From NCBI GenBank assembly GCA_964647255.1, contig CAZYGI010000050.1:1-29964 (forward strand): DNA of 29,964 bases, read 5' to 3'. This stretch comes from CAWJEL01 sp964647255. Its GTDB lineage: Bacteria; Chloroflexota; Anaerolineae; CG2-30-64-16. Positions 18,639-26,377 of the stretch are shown one piece after another (position 1 is the stretch's first letter; each line of letters begins with the position of its first letter). Made by a program: the position numbers and the translations under genes. The notes under the pieces are model-generated. The model was not told the origin of the DNA and ran no database searches. It was given only the letters and a program-made list of their open reading frames with translations.

Positions 18639-19156
18639 AAGACGAATCCGTGTCCGCCCCCATCCCCGTCATCATCCACACCGACGGCGCGTGCTCCGGC
18701 AATCCCGGCCCCGGCGGGTGGGCCGCGATCCTGCGTTACGGCCCGCACGAGAAGGTGCTGCAAGGCGGTGCGTCGCTGACGACGAACAACCGCATGGAGC
18801 TGCGCGCCGCGCTCACCGCGTTCCAGGCGCTCACCCGGCCGTGCGTCGTTGAGATCTACACCGACTCGGAGTACCTGAAGCGGGGCGTGACCGAGTGGCT
18901 GGCGGCCTGGCTGCGCAACAACTGGCTGCGCTATGACCCGCGCACGCAGACCAGGCAGCCGGTGAAGAACCGCGACCTGTGGCAAGCGCTCAACGCGGCC
19001 ATGAAGCCGCATCGCATCGCCTGGCATTGGGTCAAGGGCCACGCCGGCGACGAGTTCAACGAGCGCGCCGATCAACTCGCCGTGGCCGCACTCAACACGA
19101 TCGGGGTGAAGGGACAGCCGGACCTGGAAGACGCGGGCGCGGCGGTGCCGGCGTGA
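18635..19156 (+). CDS. rnhA: Ribonuclease HI
   Basis: Cleaves the RNA strand of RNA-DNA hybrids in replication and R-loop removal. The 173-residue protein has all four acidic catalytic residues: Asp17 (HTDGACSGNPGPGGW), Glu55 (TTNNRMELRA), Asp77 (IYTDSEYL) and Asp146 (NERAD), plus the KGHAGDEFNE loop with its His. A C-terminal extension of about 20 residues follows the family core. The start at 18635 overlaps the acylphosphatase stop and gives a standard N-terminus; the longer upstream frame is within acyP. Confidence 0.97.
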   Translation: MKDESVSAPIPVIIHTDGACSGNPGPGGWAAILRYGPHEKVLQGGASLTTNNRMELRAALTAFQALTRPCVVEIYTDSEYLKRGVTEWLAAWLRNNWLRYDPRTQTRQPVKNRDLWQALNAAMKPHRIAWHWVKGHAGDEFNERADQLAVAALNTIGVKGQPDLEDAGAAVPA

Positions 19157-19173
19157 GAGAAAAAAGCCAAAGG

Positions 19174-19327
19174 TGTCATGCTGAACGGGTTTACAGCTCA
19201 GAGGGCGTTACGGCAAGCCGCCAGTGATCGCGAAGCATCCTTTAGGAAGCATCTCCGTCGTGTGGGAGACTCTTCGCTGTCGTTGCGCTGTTCTGGGGGC
19301 TGAGTCGTCAACCCGCTCAGAGTGACA
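19174..19327. repeat. MITE-like repeat, copy 3, complete
   Basis: The left end 19174-19195 begins TGTCATGCTGAACGGG and the complement of 19306-19327 begins TGTCACTCTGAGCGGG. It is the same terminal repeat as at 461-596. The interior holds GAGACTCTTCGCTGTCGTT, similar to the first copy. It occupies nearly the whole gap between rnhA and the NUDIX gene. Confidence 0.75.
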
Positions 19328-19374
19328 GTCGAGGTGTTCTGGACTGAGTGCATAGGCATCTCTTGAGGCGTGAA

Positions 19375-20079
19375 GTGGATGACTTCGACGACACCAGCGA
19401 ACTGACCGGAGACGTTCCACCCCTGGTGCGGGGCGAGACCCTGGAGCTGGCCGACCTGGGCGGCGCGGCCGCGGAACTCAGCACGGGGTTGATCCTGACC
19501 TGGCGCGACCGGCTCGTGTTTGCGCTGATACCGCACGCCATCCCGTTGGGCGCGCAGGGGCAGGAGGATGTCGCGGCGTTCAGCGGCATCGGCGGCCACC
19601 TGGAGCCCGGCGAGCAGTGGACCGCGGCCGTCGTGCGCGAGGCGAAGGAAGAGACCGGCTGCGACGTGTCGCTGGGCGATAGCGCGGTGACGTATCTGTG
19701 CCGCCAGGGTCATCGGCCGACGCCGATCGCCTATCGGTGGAAAGAGTCGCACCGGCCGCTGTTGGTGTGGGTCACGGAGCTGAACCTGCGCCGCGGCCCC
19801 GACGGCGAGCGCAGACCGGTGACCCTGGTCAATGCCGTGTTTCGCGCGGCCGCGCTCGGCCAGCCAGCCCCCTGCGCCGAGATCCGGACTTTGATCCTGC
19901 TGGATCAAGACTTGTTGGTGCGCGCCTATGCCGGGCCGCAGCCGTTGCGCGATCTGCTGGCGTTGGGTGCGGAGATCATCGGCGAGCCGGTGCCGCCGGA
20001 GTCGTTGGTGGCGCCCGGCGGCACCGCGTACTTCTATGCGCAGTGGCTTGCGTGGCAGGCGGAACGTTCCGACGTATAA
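19375..20079 (+). CDS. NUDIX hydrolase
   Basis: A 234-residue predicted nucleoside-diphosphate-linked-moiety hydrolase. The Nudix box GGHLEPGEQW plus REAKEETGCDV (about residues 73-96) fits the G-x5-E-x7-REUxEExGU pattern completely. The rest is a typical alpha/beta/alpha sandwich, with a C-terminal extension of about 80 residues that may fix substrate. GTG 19375 has GAGG seven bases upstream; an upstream GTG at 19348 is closer to the repeat and lacks a ribosome site. Substrate unknown. Convergent with the AhpD-like gene 20 bases away. Confidence 0.85.
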   Translation: MDDFDDTSELTGDVPPLVRGETLELADLGGAAAELSTGLILTWRDRLVFALIPHAIPLGAQGQEDVAAFSGIGGHLEPGEQWTAAVVREAKEETGCDVSLGDSAVTYLCRQGHRPTPIAYRWKESHRPLLVWVTELNLRRGPDGERRPVTLVNAVFRAAALGQPAPCAEIRTLILLDQDLLVRAYAGPQPLRDLLALGAEIIGEPVPPESLVAPGGTAYFYAQWLAWQAERSDV

Positions 20080-20099
20080 CTATCCCAACGGTGACATGT

Positions 20100-20453
20100 T
20101 CAAGCGCCAGAAGCCGCCAACACCTCATCCATCCGCGCGTGCGCCCGGCGCAGGTGCGGGATCACGATGGAGCCGCCGACGATCAGCGCCACGGCAAACG
20201 CCTCCTCGAATTCCGCGGCGGTGACGCCGCATTTGGCGCACTGGATGACGTGGTAAGTGATGCAGTCATCGCAGCGCAGCACCATCGAGGCAACCAGGCC
20301 GAGCAGCTCCTTCGTTTTTGCCGGCAGCGCGCCGTCTTCGTAGGTTTCGCCGTCGAGCCGGAAGAACCGCTTGATCGCGCGGTTATCACCTGATAAAATG
20401 CGTTCGTTGGCCGCCAGGCGTTCGGCCTGGAATTCGTCGAGTGTTTTGGACAT
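20100..20453 (-). CDS. Carboxymuconolactone decarboxylase / AhpD-like protein
   Basis: A 117-residue all-helical protein of the CMD family. LRCDDCITYHVIQCAKCG holds the CxxC pair with a following His, as in AhpD-like peroxidase-coupled redox proteins, followed by EEAFAVALIVGGSIVIPHLRRA. It probably has thiol-disulfide or peroxidase-support activity; true decarboxylase activity is unlikely without aromatic-degradation genes nearby. ATG 20453 has AGGAG six bases upstream; the longer upstream frame crosses a repeat array and is rejected. Confidence 0.88.
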   Translation of the reverse strand: MSKTLDEFQAERLAANERILSGDNRAIKRFFRLDGETYEDGALPAKTKELLGLVASMVLRCDDCITYHVIQCAKCGVTAAEFEEAFAVALIVGGSIVIPHLRRAHARMDEVLAASGA

Positions 20454-20467
20454 GCGGATCTCCTGAG

Positions 20468-20544
20468 AATAGACGATGGACGATAGACCATGGACAGTGG
20501 ACGATAGATGGTGGTCAACAGTCCGCCGTCCGGGGTCCGTCCTT
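20468..20544. repeat. 7-bp tandem array with internal change of orientation, 11 units
   Basis: Heptamers in phase: AATAGAC, GATGGAC, GATAGAC, CATGGAC, AGTGGAC, GATAGAT, GGTGGTC, AACAGTC, CGCCGTC, CGGGGTC, CGTCCTT. The first five end in GAC, and four of the last five units end in GTC, its complement, so the array is roughly palindromic. It lies in the divergent gap between the AhpD-like gene and tsaD. Confidence 0.7.
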
Positions 20545-20560
20545 GAGGGCATTTTAACCG

Positions 20561-21637
20561 ATGAGTCTGATTCTTGCTATTGAAACTTCATGCGACGAGA
20601 CCGCGGCGGCGGTGATCGAGGATGGGCGCCGCATCCGGTCGAACGTTGTTGCCTCGCAGATCGAGCTGCATCGGCCTTATGGCGGGGTGTTTCCGGAGAT
20701 CGCGTCGCGGCAGCACGTCTACGACATCGTCCCGGTGATCGAGGCCGCGCTGGCCGAGTCCGGAGCAGGGTGGGCCGAGATCACAGCCGTGGCGGTGACG
20801 CGGGGGCCGGGGCTGGCCGGCTCGCTGTTGGTGGGAGCGAACACGGCGAAGGCCATCGCCTGGGGCCGCGGGCTGCCGATCATCGGCGTCAACCATCTGG
20901 AAGGACATCTGTACTCGAATTGGCTGGACGAGGGCGGCAAGATCGCCGCAGCGGCCATCACCCGGCCCAGCCCTCCGGAGCTGGATGCCGCGGGCCGCGC
21001 GTTCCCGCTGCTGGTGCTGATCGTGTCGGGCGGGCACACGGAGATTATTCTGATGCGCGGCCACGGCCAGTACGAGCGGCTCGGCGCGACGCTGGACGAC
21101 GCGGCGGGCGAGGCGTTCGACAAGGTGGCGCGGCTGCTGGGCCTTTCGTATCCCGGCGGGCCCGCAGTGCAGCGGGCCGCGGAGGGGGGCGACCCCGCCG
21201 CGTTCGCGTTCCCCCGCGGGCTGACCCATGCGGCGATCCATCCTGAGCACCGGTTCAATTTCAGCTTCAGCGGGTTGAAAACGGCTGTGCTGCGCCAGGT
21301 GCGCGGGCTGGGCGGCGACCCGGCCGCGCTGCCCGTCGCCGATCTGGCCGCCGCCTTCCAGGCGGCGGTGGTGGATGTGTTGATCGCCAAGACCGCGGAT
21401 GCCGCGCGGGCTTACGGCGTGACGCGCATCTGCGTGTGCGGCGGCGTGGCGGCGAACCGGGCGCTGCGCGAAGCTGTGGCCGAACGCCTGCCGGTGCCGG
21501 CCTCGATCCCGCCCTTCTTCCTCTGCACCGACAACGCGGCCATGATCGGCGCGGCTGCGCACTACCGTCTGCTCAGCGACGGGCCGTCCGCGCTCGATTT
21601 CGATGTGGAGCCGGACCTGGCGCTGCGGGTTTCTTGA
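20561..21637 (+). CDS. tsaD: tRNA N6-adenosine threonylcarbamoyltransferase
   Basis: Transfers the threonylcarbamoyl group to A37 of tRNAs that read ANN codons, working with TsaB and TsaE. The 358-residue protein begins ILAIETSCDETAAAVIEDG, followed by PEIASRQHV, the metal-binding HLEGHLYSNW (HxxxH), LIVSGGHTEI, DDAAGEAFDKVARLLGLSYPGGP, FSFSGLKTAV, CGGVAANRALREA and FLCTDNAAMIGAA, all canonical. A small insertion of about 15 residues follows HLEGHLYSN. No tsaB or tsaE is nearby. ATG 20561 gives the standard N-terminus. Confidence 0.98.
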   Translation: MSLILAIETSCDETAAAVIEDGRRIRSNVVASQIELHRPYGGVFPEIASRQHVYDIVPVIEAALAESGAGWAEITAVAVTRGPGLAGSLLVGANTAKAIAWGRGLPIIGVNHLEGHLYSNWLDEGGKIAAAAITRPSPPELDAAGRAFPLLVLIVSGGHTEIILMRGHGQYERLGATLDDAAGEAFDKVARLLGLSYPGGPAVQRAAEGGDPAAFAFPRGLTHAAIHPEHRFNFSFSGLKTAVLRQVRGLGGDPAALPVADLAAAFQAAVVDVLIAKTADAARAYGVTRICVCGGVAANRALREAVAERLPVPASIPPFFLCTDNAAMIGAAAHYRLLSDGPSALDFDVEPDLALRVS

Positions 21638-21669
21638 AAGCATGCCGATCCACACGGCGCCACAAGCAT

Positions 21670-21699
21670 TTGCGCAGAGAAGCAGGCCTGGGTTAGAAT
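21670..21699 (+). promoter_or_regulatory. Promoter of the propeptide-like protein / protease locus
   Basis: TTGCGC (21670-21675) and TAGAAT (21694-21699) are 18 bases apart, in the gap after tsaD. It would transcribe the propeptide-like gene and probably the protease. A minimal ATG-TAG start-stop pair lies at 21721-21726 in the leader. Confidence 0.45.
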
Positions 21700-21741
21700 A
21701 TTATTATCTGGGAAGACAGCATGTAGCTGACGGTGAGGCGT

Positions 21742-22431
21742 ATGACGAGGCAGCGCAGTCGTCCAACTCTGCCTGGGATAGCCGTGCTGGCAACGGCGGT
21801 CTGGTTGTTGCCGGCCCTGGTGGCTGTCTCCTGCGTCGCGCTCGGGCCTCCGCCGCAATCGCCCGCTCAGCCGCCGGCTGCCGCGGCCAAAGGCTCGCCT
21901 TCTGTGCCGCTTCCGCCTGCGGCCAACCGCGACTCGTCGGTCCCTGCCACCCTGGGGCCGGATTCAGCCATCGCCGCGCCGCTCGTTGAAGATCGCAGGG
22001 TGTCAACGCCGCCTGCTACTCCCCCTGTCATCTCTGCAAAACTGGAATCTGCCCTGGCGCAGTTATTTGAAGCCTATCGCACGGACGACCGCGCCCGGCT
22101 GGCGACCTTCGCCGGCCAGGCCAACCTGGATGTTGAACACGGCGCCGTGCGCGTGATCCTGGAGATGGATCGCAGTCCTGAAGCCCATCCTGCGGGCCCC
22201 GCAGCGACCGAGATCGTGACCACGGCGGGCGGAACCCAAAGCGTGGTCGAACACGCCCCTCCCATTGCGATTCGCGCCGACCTGGCGGCGGCCATCGCCG
22301 CCACCGGCGCCACTTACGAGACTGCATATCAAGACTGGGTGCAGGTGCTTGCACCTTTTGCGAGCCTGCCGGCGCTGGCGGACTTGCCCGATGTGCGTAT
22401 CGTCCGTTTGCCCATCCCGGCCGGTCATTGA
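21742..22431 (+). CDS. Exported protein consisting of a stand-alone subtilase-propeptide-like domain
   Basis: A 229-residue protein with an Arg-rich start, a hydrophobic segment (about residues 10-33) ending VAVSC, which may be a lipobox with Cys31, then a Pro/Ala-rich linker to about residue 100. The remaining 130 residues align with the propeptide of the downstream protease: both have RVIxEMxRxPEA, EHAPxI, the identical TGATYETAY, VQVxAP, and a closing PDVxxVRxPxPA. The shape matches Inhibitor_I9-like propeptides, which fold and inhibit subtilases. A role as a trans-acting inhibitor or folding helper is inference. ATG 21742 or GTG 21733 could be the start. It is 114 bp upstream of the protease, same strand. 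Confidence 0.7.
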   Translation: MTRQRSRPTLPGIAVLATAVWLLPALVAVSCVALGPPPQSPAQPPAAAAKGSPSVPLPPAANRDSSVPATLGPDSAIAAPLVEDRRVSTPPATPPVISAKLESALAQLFEAYRTDDRARLATFAGQANLDVEHGAVRVILEMDRSPEAHPAGPAATEIVTTAGGTQSVVEHAPPIAIRADLAAAIAATGATYETAYQDWVQVLAPFASLPALADLPDVRIVRLPIPAGH

Positions 22432-23209
22432 TCCCGGCCAGCCCTGCGTTTGAAGAGGGCAGCTACGATGATTGCCCGCGGTTCAGATGGCGGTCATCAC
22501 CGTTGCTTTCATTGAGTCTCATCCCACACGGAGGAGGAAAACCTGATGAACCCCAGTAGTCGTCGTCTTTATCGTTTGTTGTTGGCCTGCCTGCTGGTCG
22601 CACTCGTGCTGACCCCACTGGCAGGAATGGCGTTGGCAAGCCCGGTCGCACCGGTTTCATCCGACGCTGTGAAGCTCCCTGCGGGCGTGGAAGTGGTTGG
22701 GGGCGAACTGCCCATCGTGACCAAGGACGCGGGAGCGCGGCTGGACTCTCGGCTGGCGCAGATGGTTGAAGCGCGCCGGGCCGGAGAACGCGAGAAGCTG
22801 GCAGCCTTTGCCGGCGAGCGGTACTTCGATCTGGCAACCAACACGGTGCGGGTGATTATCGAGATGGCCCGCGATCCTGAAGCCCAGGTCGTAAACGGAC
22901 CGACCTATGAGAAGGTCGCGCTGCCTGACGGGCGGGTGGCGACCATCGAGCACGCGCCGCAGATCACCGTGCGGAGCGAGTTGGTGAACGCCATCGTCGC
23001 GACCGGCGCCACCTACGAGACCGCCTATCGGAATCTGGTGCAGGTCTCTGCACCGTTGGACAGCCTTGAGGCGTTGAGCCGCATGCCGGACGTGGTACGC
23101 GTGCGCTTCCCGCTGCCGGCCCAACAGCATGAGGTGTCGGCCAGCGCCGCTGCCGCGCCGGACGCGCCGCAGGCCGGCGCCAGCATCACCGAAGGCGCCG
23201 CCCTGACTA

Positions 23210-24076
23210 GGGCGTGTTTGCAAAATCCGTCAGGATGCGTAAACTCGGTTGCATGATGAACCGAGGCGACCTGACAAACGAACAGTGGGAGCAGTTGGCC
23301 CCGCTCCTCCCACCCCAGAAAGCGGCCCGGGGGCGACCGGCTGCCGACCATCGGCGGATCGTGAACGGCATCCGGTGGATCCTGCGCACCGGGGCACCGT
23401 GGCGGGACTTGCCAGACCGCTACGGCGCCTGGCAGACCGTGGCCAGTCGCTTCTACCGCTGGCGCAAGGCGGGCATATGGGACCGCCTCTTCGCCGCTGT
23501 GCAGCAAGACGCCGATGCGGCGGGCGAGATCGATTGGAGCATTCACTTTGTCGATAGCACCATCGTGCGGGCCCATCAGCACGCCGCTGGTGCAAAGGGG
23601 GGGACCCCCAAACCGAAGCTTTAGGCCGCAGCCGCGGCGGTTTCAGCACCAAAGTGCATGTCCGCGCCGAAGGCAACGGCAAGTTAATGACGCTGGCCCT
23701 CACACCCGGGCAGCAGCACGATGCGACGATGTTCGAGACGCTGCTCAGTCAAGGGGCAGTCAAGCGTCCGGGTCCGGGCCGGCCCAAGCTACGGCCCCAG
23801 CGCATTGCGGGCGACAAGGGCTACAGCAGTCGCAAGATTCGCGCCTTTGCACGCCGGCGCGGCATCCGCATCACCATCCCGCACCGGCGCAATGAACGTC
23901 ATCGCGGCCCGTTCGACCGCACGCTCTACAAGCAACGCAATCGCGTCGAGCGCTTCTTCAGCCGAATGAAACAGTTCCGGCGCCTGGCCACCCGCTACGA
24001 GAAGCGAGCCGAAAACTACCGAGCCATGTGGCTCATCGCTGCTACGATCCTGTGGCTATGATTTGCAAACACACCC
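23210..24076 (+). mobile_element. Insertion sequence, IS5 family (IS427-like group), 867 bp
   Basis: The left end GGGCGTGTTTGCAAA and right end TTTGCAAACACACCC are inverted repeats with one mismatch in 15. The element is flanked by TA at 23208-23209 and 24077-24078, a 2-bp target duplication typical of this group. Its one transposase gene spans nearly the whole length in two overlapping frames. It is inserted in the subtilase gene, in the same orientation. The ends and frames look intact, so it may still be active and the insertion recent. Confidence 0.93.
23253..24061 (+). CDS. IS5-family transposase, two frames joined by a -1 frameshift
   Basis: A DDE transposase. Frame A (from 23253, MMNRGDLTNEQWEQLAPLLPP) has the DNA-binding part and the first acidic residue (HFVDSTIVRAHQH), and stops at 23624. 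Frame B continues at -1 with the GGFSTKVHVRAEG segment, the second Asp (GDKGYSSRKIRAF) and the Glu helix (RNRVERFFSRMKQFRRLATRYEK), ending at 24061. The overlap contains A AAG GGG, a standard slippery heptamer, within AAAGGGGGGG at about 23594-23603, so programmed -1 frameshifting can produce the full protein. An ATG at 23235 is another possible start. Assembly error in the G run is the alternative, but the two-frame design is common in this group. Confidence 0.85.
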
Positions 24077-25601
24077 TAATGCGGATGAGTGGGCGGCTGC
24101 CGGCTACAACGGCAGCGGTGTGAACCTCGCCGTGTTCGACTTCGGCTTCACCGGCTACGCATCGCTGCAGGCCAGCGGCGATCTGCCCAGCGGGGCCAAC
24201 CTGGTGCTGAAGGACTACAGCGCGGACTATACCTTCGGTGACACAGGCTATGAACACGGCGCGGCCTGCGCAGAGATCGCCTACGACATGGCGCCGAGCG
24301 CGAAAGTCTATCTCTACGCCTGGGGCACCGACGCCGAGTTCGGCAATGCGGTGGCCGACTACGAGACGAACGTCAGCGGCAAGAAGGTGGCGACCATGTC
24401 CATCGGCTGGGTCAACGCCGGGCCGTATGACGGGACCGGGCCGATTGACGATATCGTGAACACTGCGGCCAATACGTACGGCATCTTTTGGGCCAACTCT
24501 GCCGGCAATGCTCGGAAAGAACACTACTCGTGGACCTCGACCCAGTACAGCACGGGCAACTCCGTCGCCTTTGGCACCGGTAACATCGAAGGCATTGGCC
24601 CGACCTCGGGCTCGGTGTGGAATATTCCGGCCGGCAACACCATCACCGTCTTCCTGGAGTGGAACGACTGGAACACAGCTCGCACCGCCAACAACAGCCA
24701 TGTGGATTACGACCTGTACCTGCTGAAGTGGACCGGAAGCACTTGGAGCCAGGTGGCCTCATCCGTGGGGAACCAATGCTCCGGCACAACACCCCCCACT
24801 GAAGAGATCTCGTTCACAACCACCGCCACGACCAACCCGTACTATGGTGTGGTGGTCCAACGGTACACCACGGGCTGCACCAACAACTTCGGCCACTGGA
24901 TGGAGCTGTTCACCTTCAACGGCTTCTACACCGCGGGGACTGGGTCGGTGAACTCTTTCTGGTACGTCAATGAGTGCAACAGCCTGACCATCCCGGCCGA
25001 TGCAACCGGCGCGGTCGCGACCGGCGCCACGTTCTGGGGCGATGATAGCAATAGCTCGAACGATTACGGCCTGGAGACATTCTCCAGCTTCGGGCCGCGC
25101 AACGCCAGCGGCGGCACCAACCCCGGCACGACGGTCAACAAGCCGGACGTCGTCGCGCCCGAAGGGGTCAGCACCGAGACCTATGGCGCCAGCAACAGTG
25201 TGAATTACGCGAATGGCGGCGACGGCTTCTGGGGCACGTCGGGCGCGGCGCCGCACGTCGCGGGCGCGGCGGCCGATGTGTGGACGCTGTACCCGTCCTA
25301 TACGCTGGCCCAGGTGCGCAACTACCTTCAAGGTGAGGCGATCTACAAGGCGGGCGGCAGCACGTGCGGCGGCACCCTGGCTGCCGTGAGCAGCGTGTCA
25401 CCGCAGAGCGGGACCCAGAACAACCGTTATGGTTGGGGCCGCCTCAACCTGCTTGTCTCGCCGACCGCGGTCGCGATGGCGCTGTTCCGGGCGCAATCGT
25501 TCCCCCTGGCCGTGCCGCTCGCCGGCATGGCCGTGGTGGCGGTCGGCGCGGTCGTGCTAATCCGTCGGCGCCGGCGGTAAAGGTTCAGGGCTGACCGGAG
25601 A

Positions 25602-25797
25602 GCCTATCCGAAGAGCGTGTAGCGCATTCGCCTTTTGTGGGCGCTCCGGGCGGATGCACAACCGGCTGCGACGACCGATTCGGATAGGCCTTCGAAGCTA
25701 ATCTCTTTCAAACAGGACTGGATTCGAGCCTTTAGGCGATCTCTTTCCGCTGAAGGCTCGAATCCGGACCGCTATCTGAAAGGTATTGGCTCCAAAG
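25602..25797. repeat. Two adjacent long palindromes downstream of the protease gene
   Basis: The first palindrome has arms GCCTATCCGAA (25602-25612) and TTCGGATAGGC (25679-25689), 11 of 11 pairs, with inner partial pairing of GCGCATTCGCC with GGCGGATGCAC. The second has GGATTCGAGCCTT (25720-25732) and AAGGCTCGAATCC (25753-25765), 13 of 13 pairs, around a 20-base loop, with outer imperfect arms 25691-25712 and 25776-25797. Together they fill the 317-bp gap after the protease stop, which otherwise contains only an octamer array. They may be a terminator, a MITE or a structured RNA. Confidence 0.65.
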
Positions 25798-25800
25798 CAC

Positions 25801-25888
25801 GTTGGCAGGTTGGTCCGCGTCAACGTGCTAACCTGCCAACCTGCCAACCTGCCAACCTTCAAACGTGTCAACGTGTCAACGTGCTAAC
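25801..25888. repeat. 8-bp tandem array (NNNNNAAC units)
   Basis: Nine in-phase octamers from 25817 to 25888: GCGTCAAC, GTGCTAAC, CTGCCAAC three times, CTTCAAAC, GTGTCAAC twice, GTGCTAAC. The preceding 25801-25816 has the complementary GTTGGCAG, so the array can fold back. It lies just after the stop of the editing-domain gene. Confidence 0.8.
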
Positions 25889-25897
25889 CGGTGGCCG

Positions 25898-26308
25898 TCA
25901 GATCTCCTTCCATACCTTCCCCAGACTTTCCCCGTACACGCTCAGATCCCACTCGTTGAAGTAGCCGAACGGTGTGACCCGCACGTCGTAGCCAGTGGCG
26001 GCCAGGCGGCCGGCGAGCTCGGCGATGAGCGCGGCCGCGAATTCCGGCTCGGCGTTCTCGCCGCCCAGGTGGGTGAACGAGTGCAGCACGACCCGCTTGA
26101 GCTCGCGCTTGTTTGCCAGCCATTTGACGTTCTTCAGCGTTTTGCGGAAGACCTCCTCGCGCGCGGCCGCATCCTTCGCCTCCACCTGCATGAAGACGAC
26201 GACTGCGTCCGTCACCGCATCTTCCTCCTGGATGTCTTCAACGTTTTCGAGTGTCTTGGAGAACGATTTCCACCAGAAACGTTTGGCCTGGAACATGAGT
26301 AGACGCAT
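25898..26308 (-). CDS. Freestanding threonyl-tRNA synthetase editing domain (archaeal ThrRS N-terminal type)
   Basis: A 136-residue D-aminoacyl-tRNA-deacylase-fold domain that in archaeal ThrRS hydrolyses Ser-tRNA(Thr). The N-terminal MRLLMFQAKRFWWK, central VVLHSFTHLGG and C-terminal TPFGYFNEWDLSVYGESLGKVWKEI are characteristic of the tRNA-Thr_ED family. There is no synthetase catalytic part, so this is a stand-alone editing factor. ATG 26308 has AAGGGG six bases upstream; the longer frame adds a weak extension. It is 69 bases downstream of the ComEC-like gene on the same strand. Whether the host's bacterial-type ThrRS keeps its own editing domain is not visible here. Confidence 0.82.
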   Translation of the reverse strand: MRLLMFQAKRFWWKSFSKTLENVEDIQEEDAVTDAVVVFMQVEAKDAAAREEVFRKTLKNVKWLANKRELKRVVLHSFTHLGGENAEPEFAAALIAELAGRLAATGYDVRVTPFGYFNEWDLSVYGESLGKVWKEI

Positions 26309-26377
26309 GGGATCCCCTTCAAAGCGGTAGGCAAAGAAACGAGGAAACAAGGGAACGACGGCGCCTTGTGTACTTGC

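Larger units (their letters stand above)
22546..25580 (+). pseudogene. Subtilisin-family (S8) surface protease gene, split by an IS5-family element
   Basis: Removing 23210-24076 and one copy of the TA target joins 22546-23209 to 24079-25580 in frame, giving 721 residues. Order: signal peptide (hydrophobic stretch about 9-30, cleavage near ALA), I9-like propeptide (about 70-200), catalytic domain with Asp242 (VNLAVFDFGF), His281 (GYEHGAACAEIAYDMAP), Asn361 (FWANSAGN) and Ser609 (GTSGAAPHVAGAA), all four present. A beta-rich insert of about 200 residues (DYDLYL, NFGHWMELFTF) sits between Asn361 and Ser609. The C-terminus is a membrane helix followed by RRRRR, so it would be cell-anchored. Upstream GGAGGAGG precedes ATG 22546. 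As it stands the gene yields only a secreted propeptide ending at 23256; the catalytic part has no start or signal peptide. Confidence 0.88.

Noticed and set aside
19348..19374. Upstream GTG start of the NUDIX gene
   Set aside because: It has no ribosome site and lies just after the repeat; GTG 19375 has GAGG at the right distance.
21721..21726. ATG-TAG start-stop pair as a regulatory minimal ORF for the propeptide-like gene
   Set aside because: A six-base match is expected by chance and no ribosome site or stem-loop goes with it; noted only in the promoter entry.
23214..23252. Transposase start at the very left end of the IS
   Set aside because: The first codons overlap the terminal inverted repeat and there is no ribosome site; ATG 23253 begins the conserved MNRGDLTNEQW region.
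25602..25689. Integron attC site
   Set aside because: The palindrome lacks the RYYYAAC and GTTRRRY core sites, and no integrase is seen.
25720..25765. GGATTCGAGCC and GGCTCGAATCC as tRNA T-loop sequences
   Set aside because: They are the two arms of one palindrome; no anticodon or acceptor stem is present.
25801..25888. Octamer array as a miniature CRISPR
   Set aside because: Units are 8 bp with no spacers and there are no cas genes in the window.
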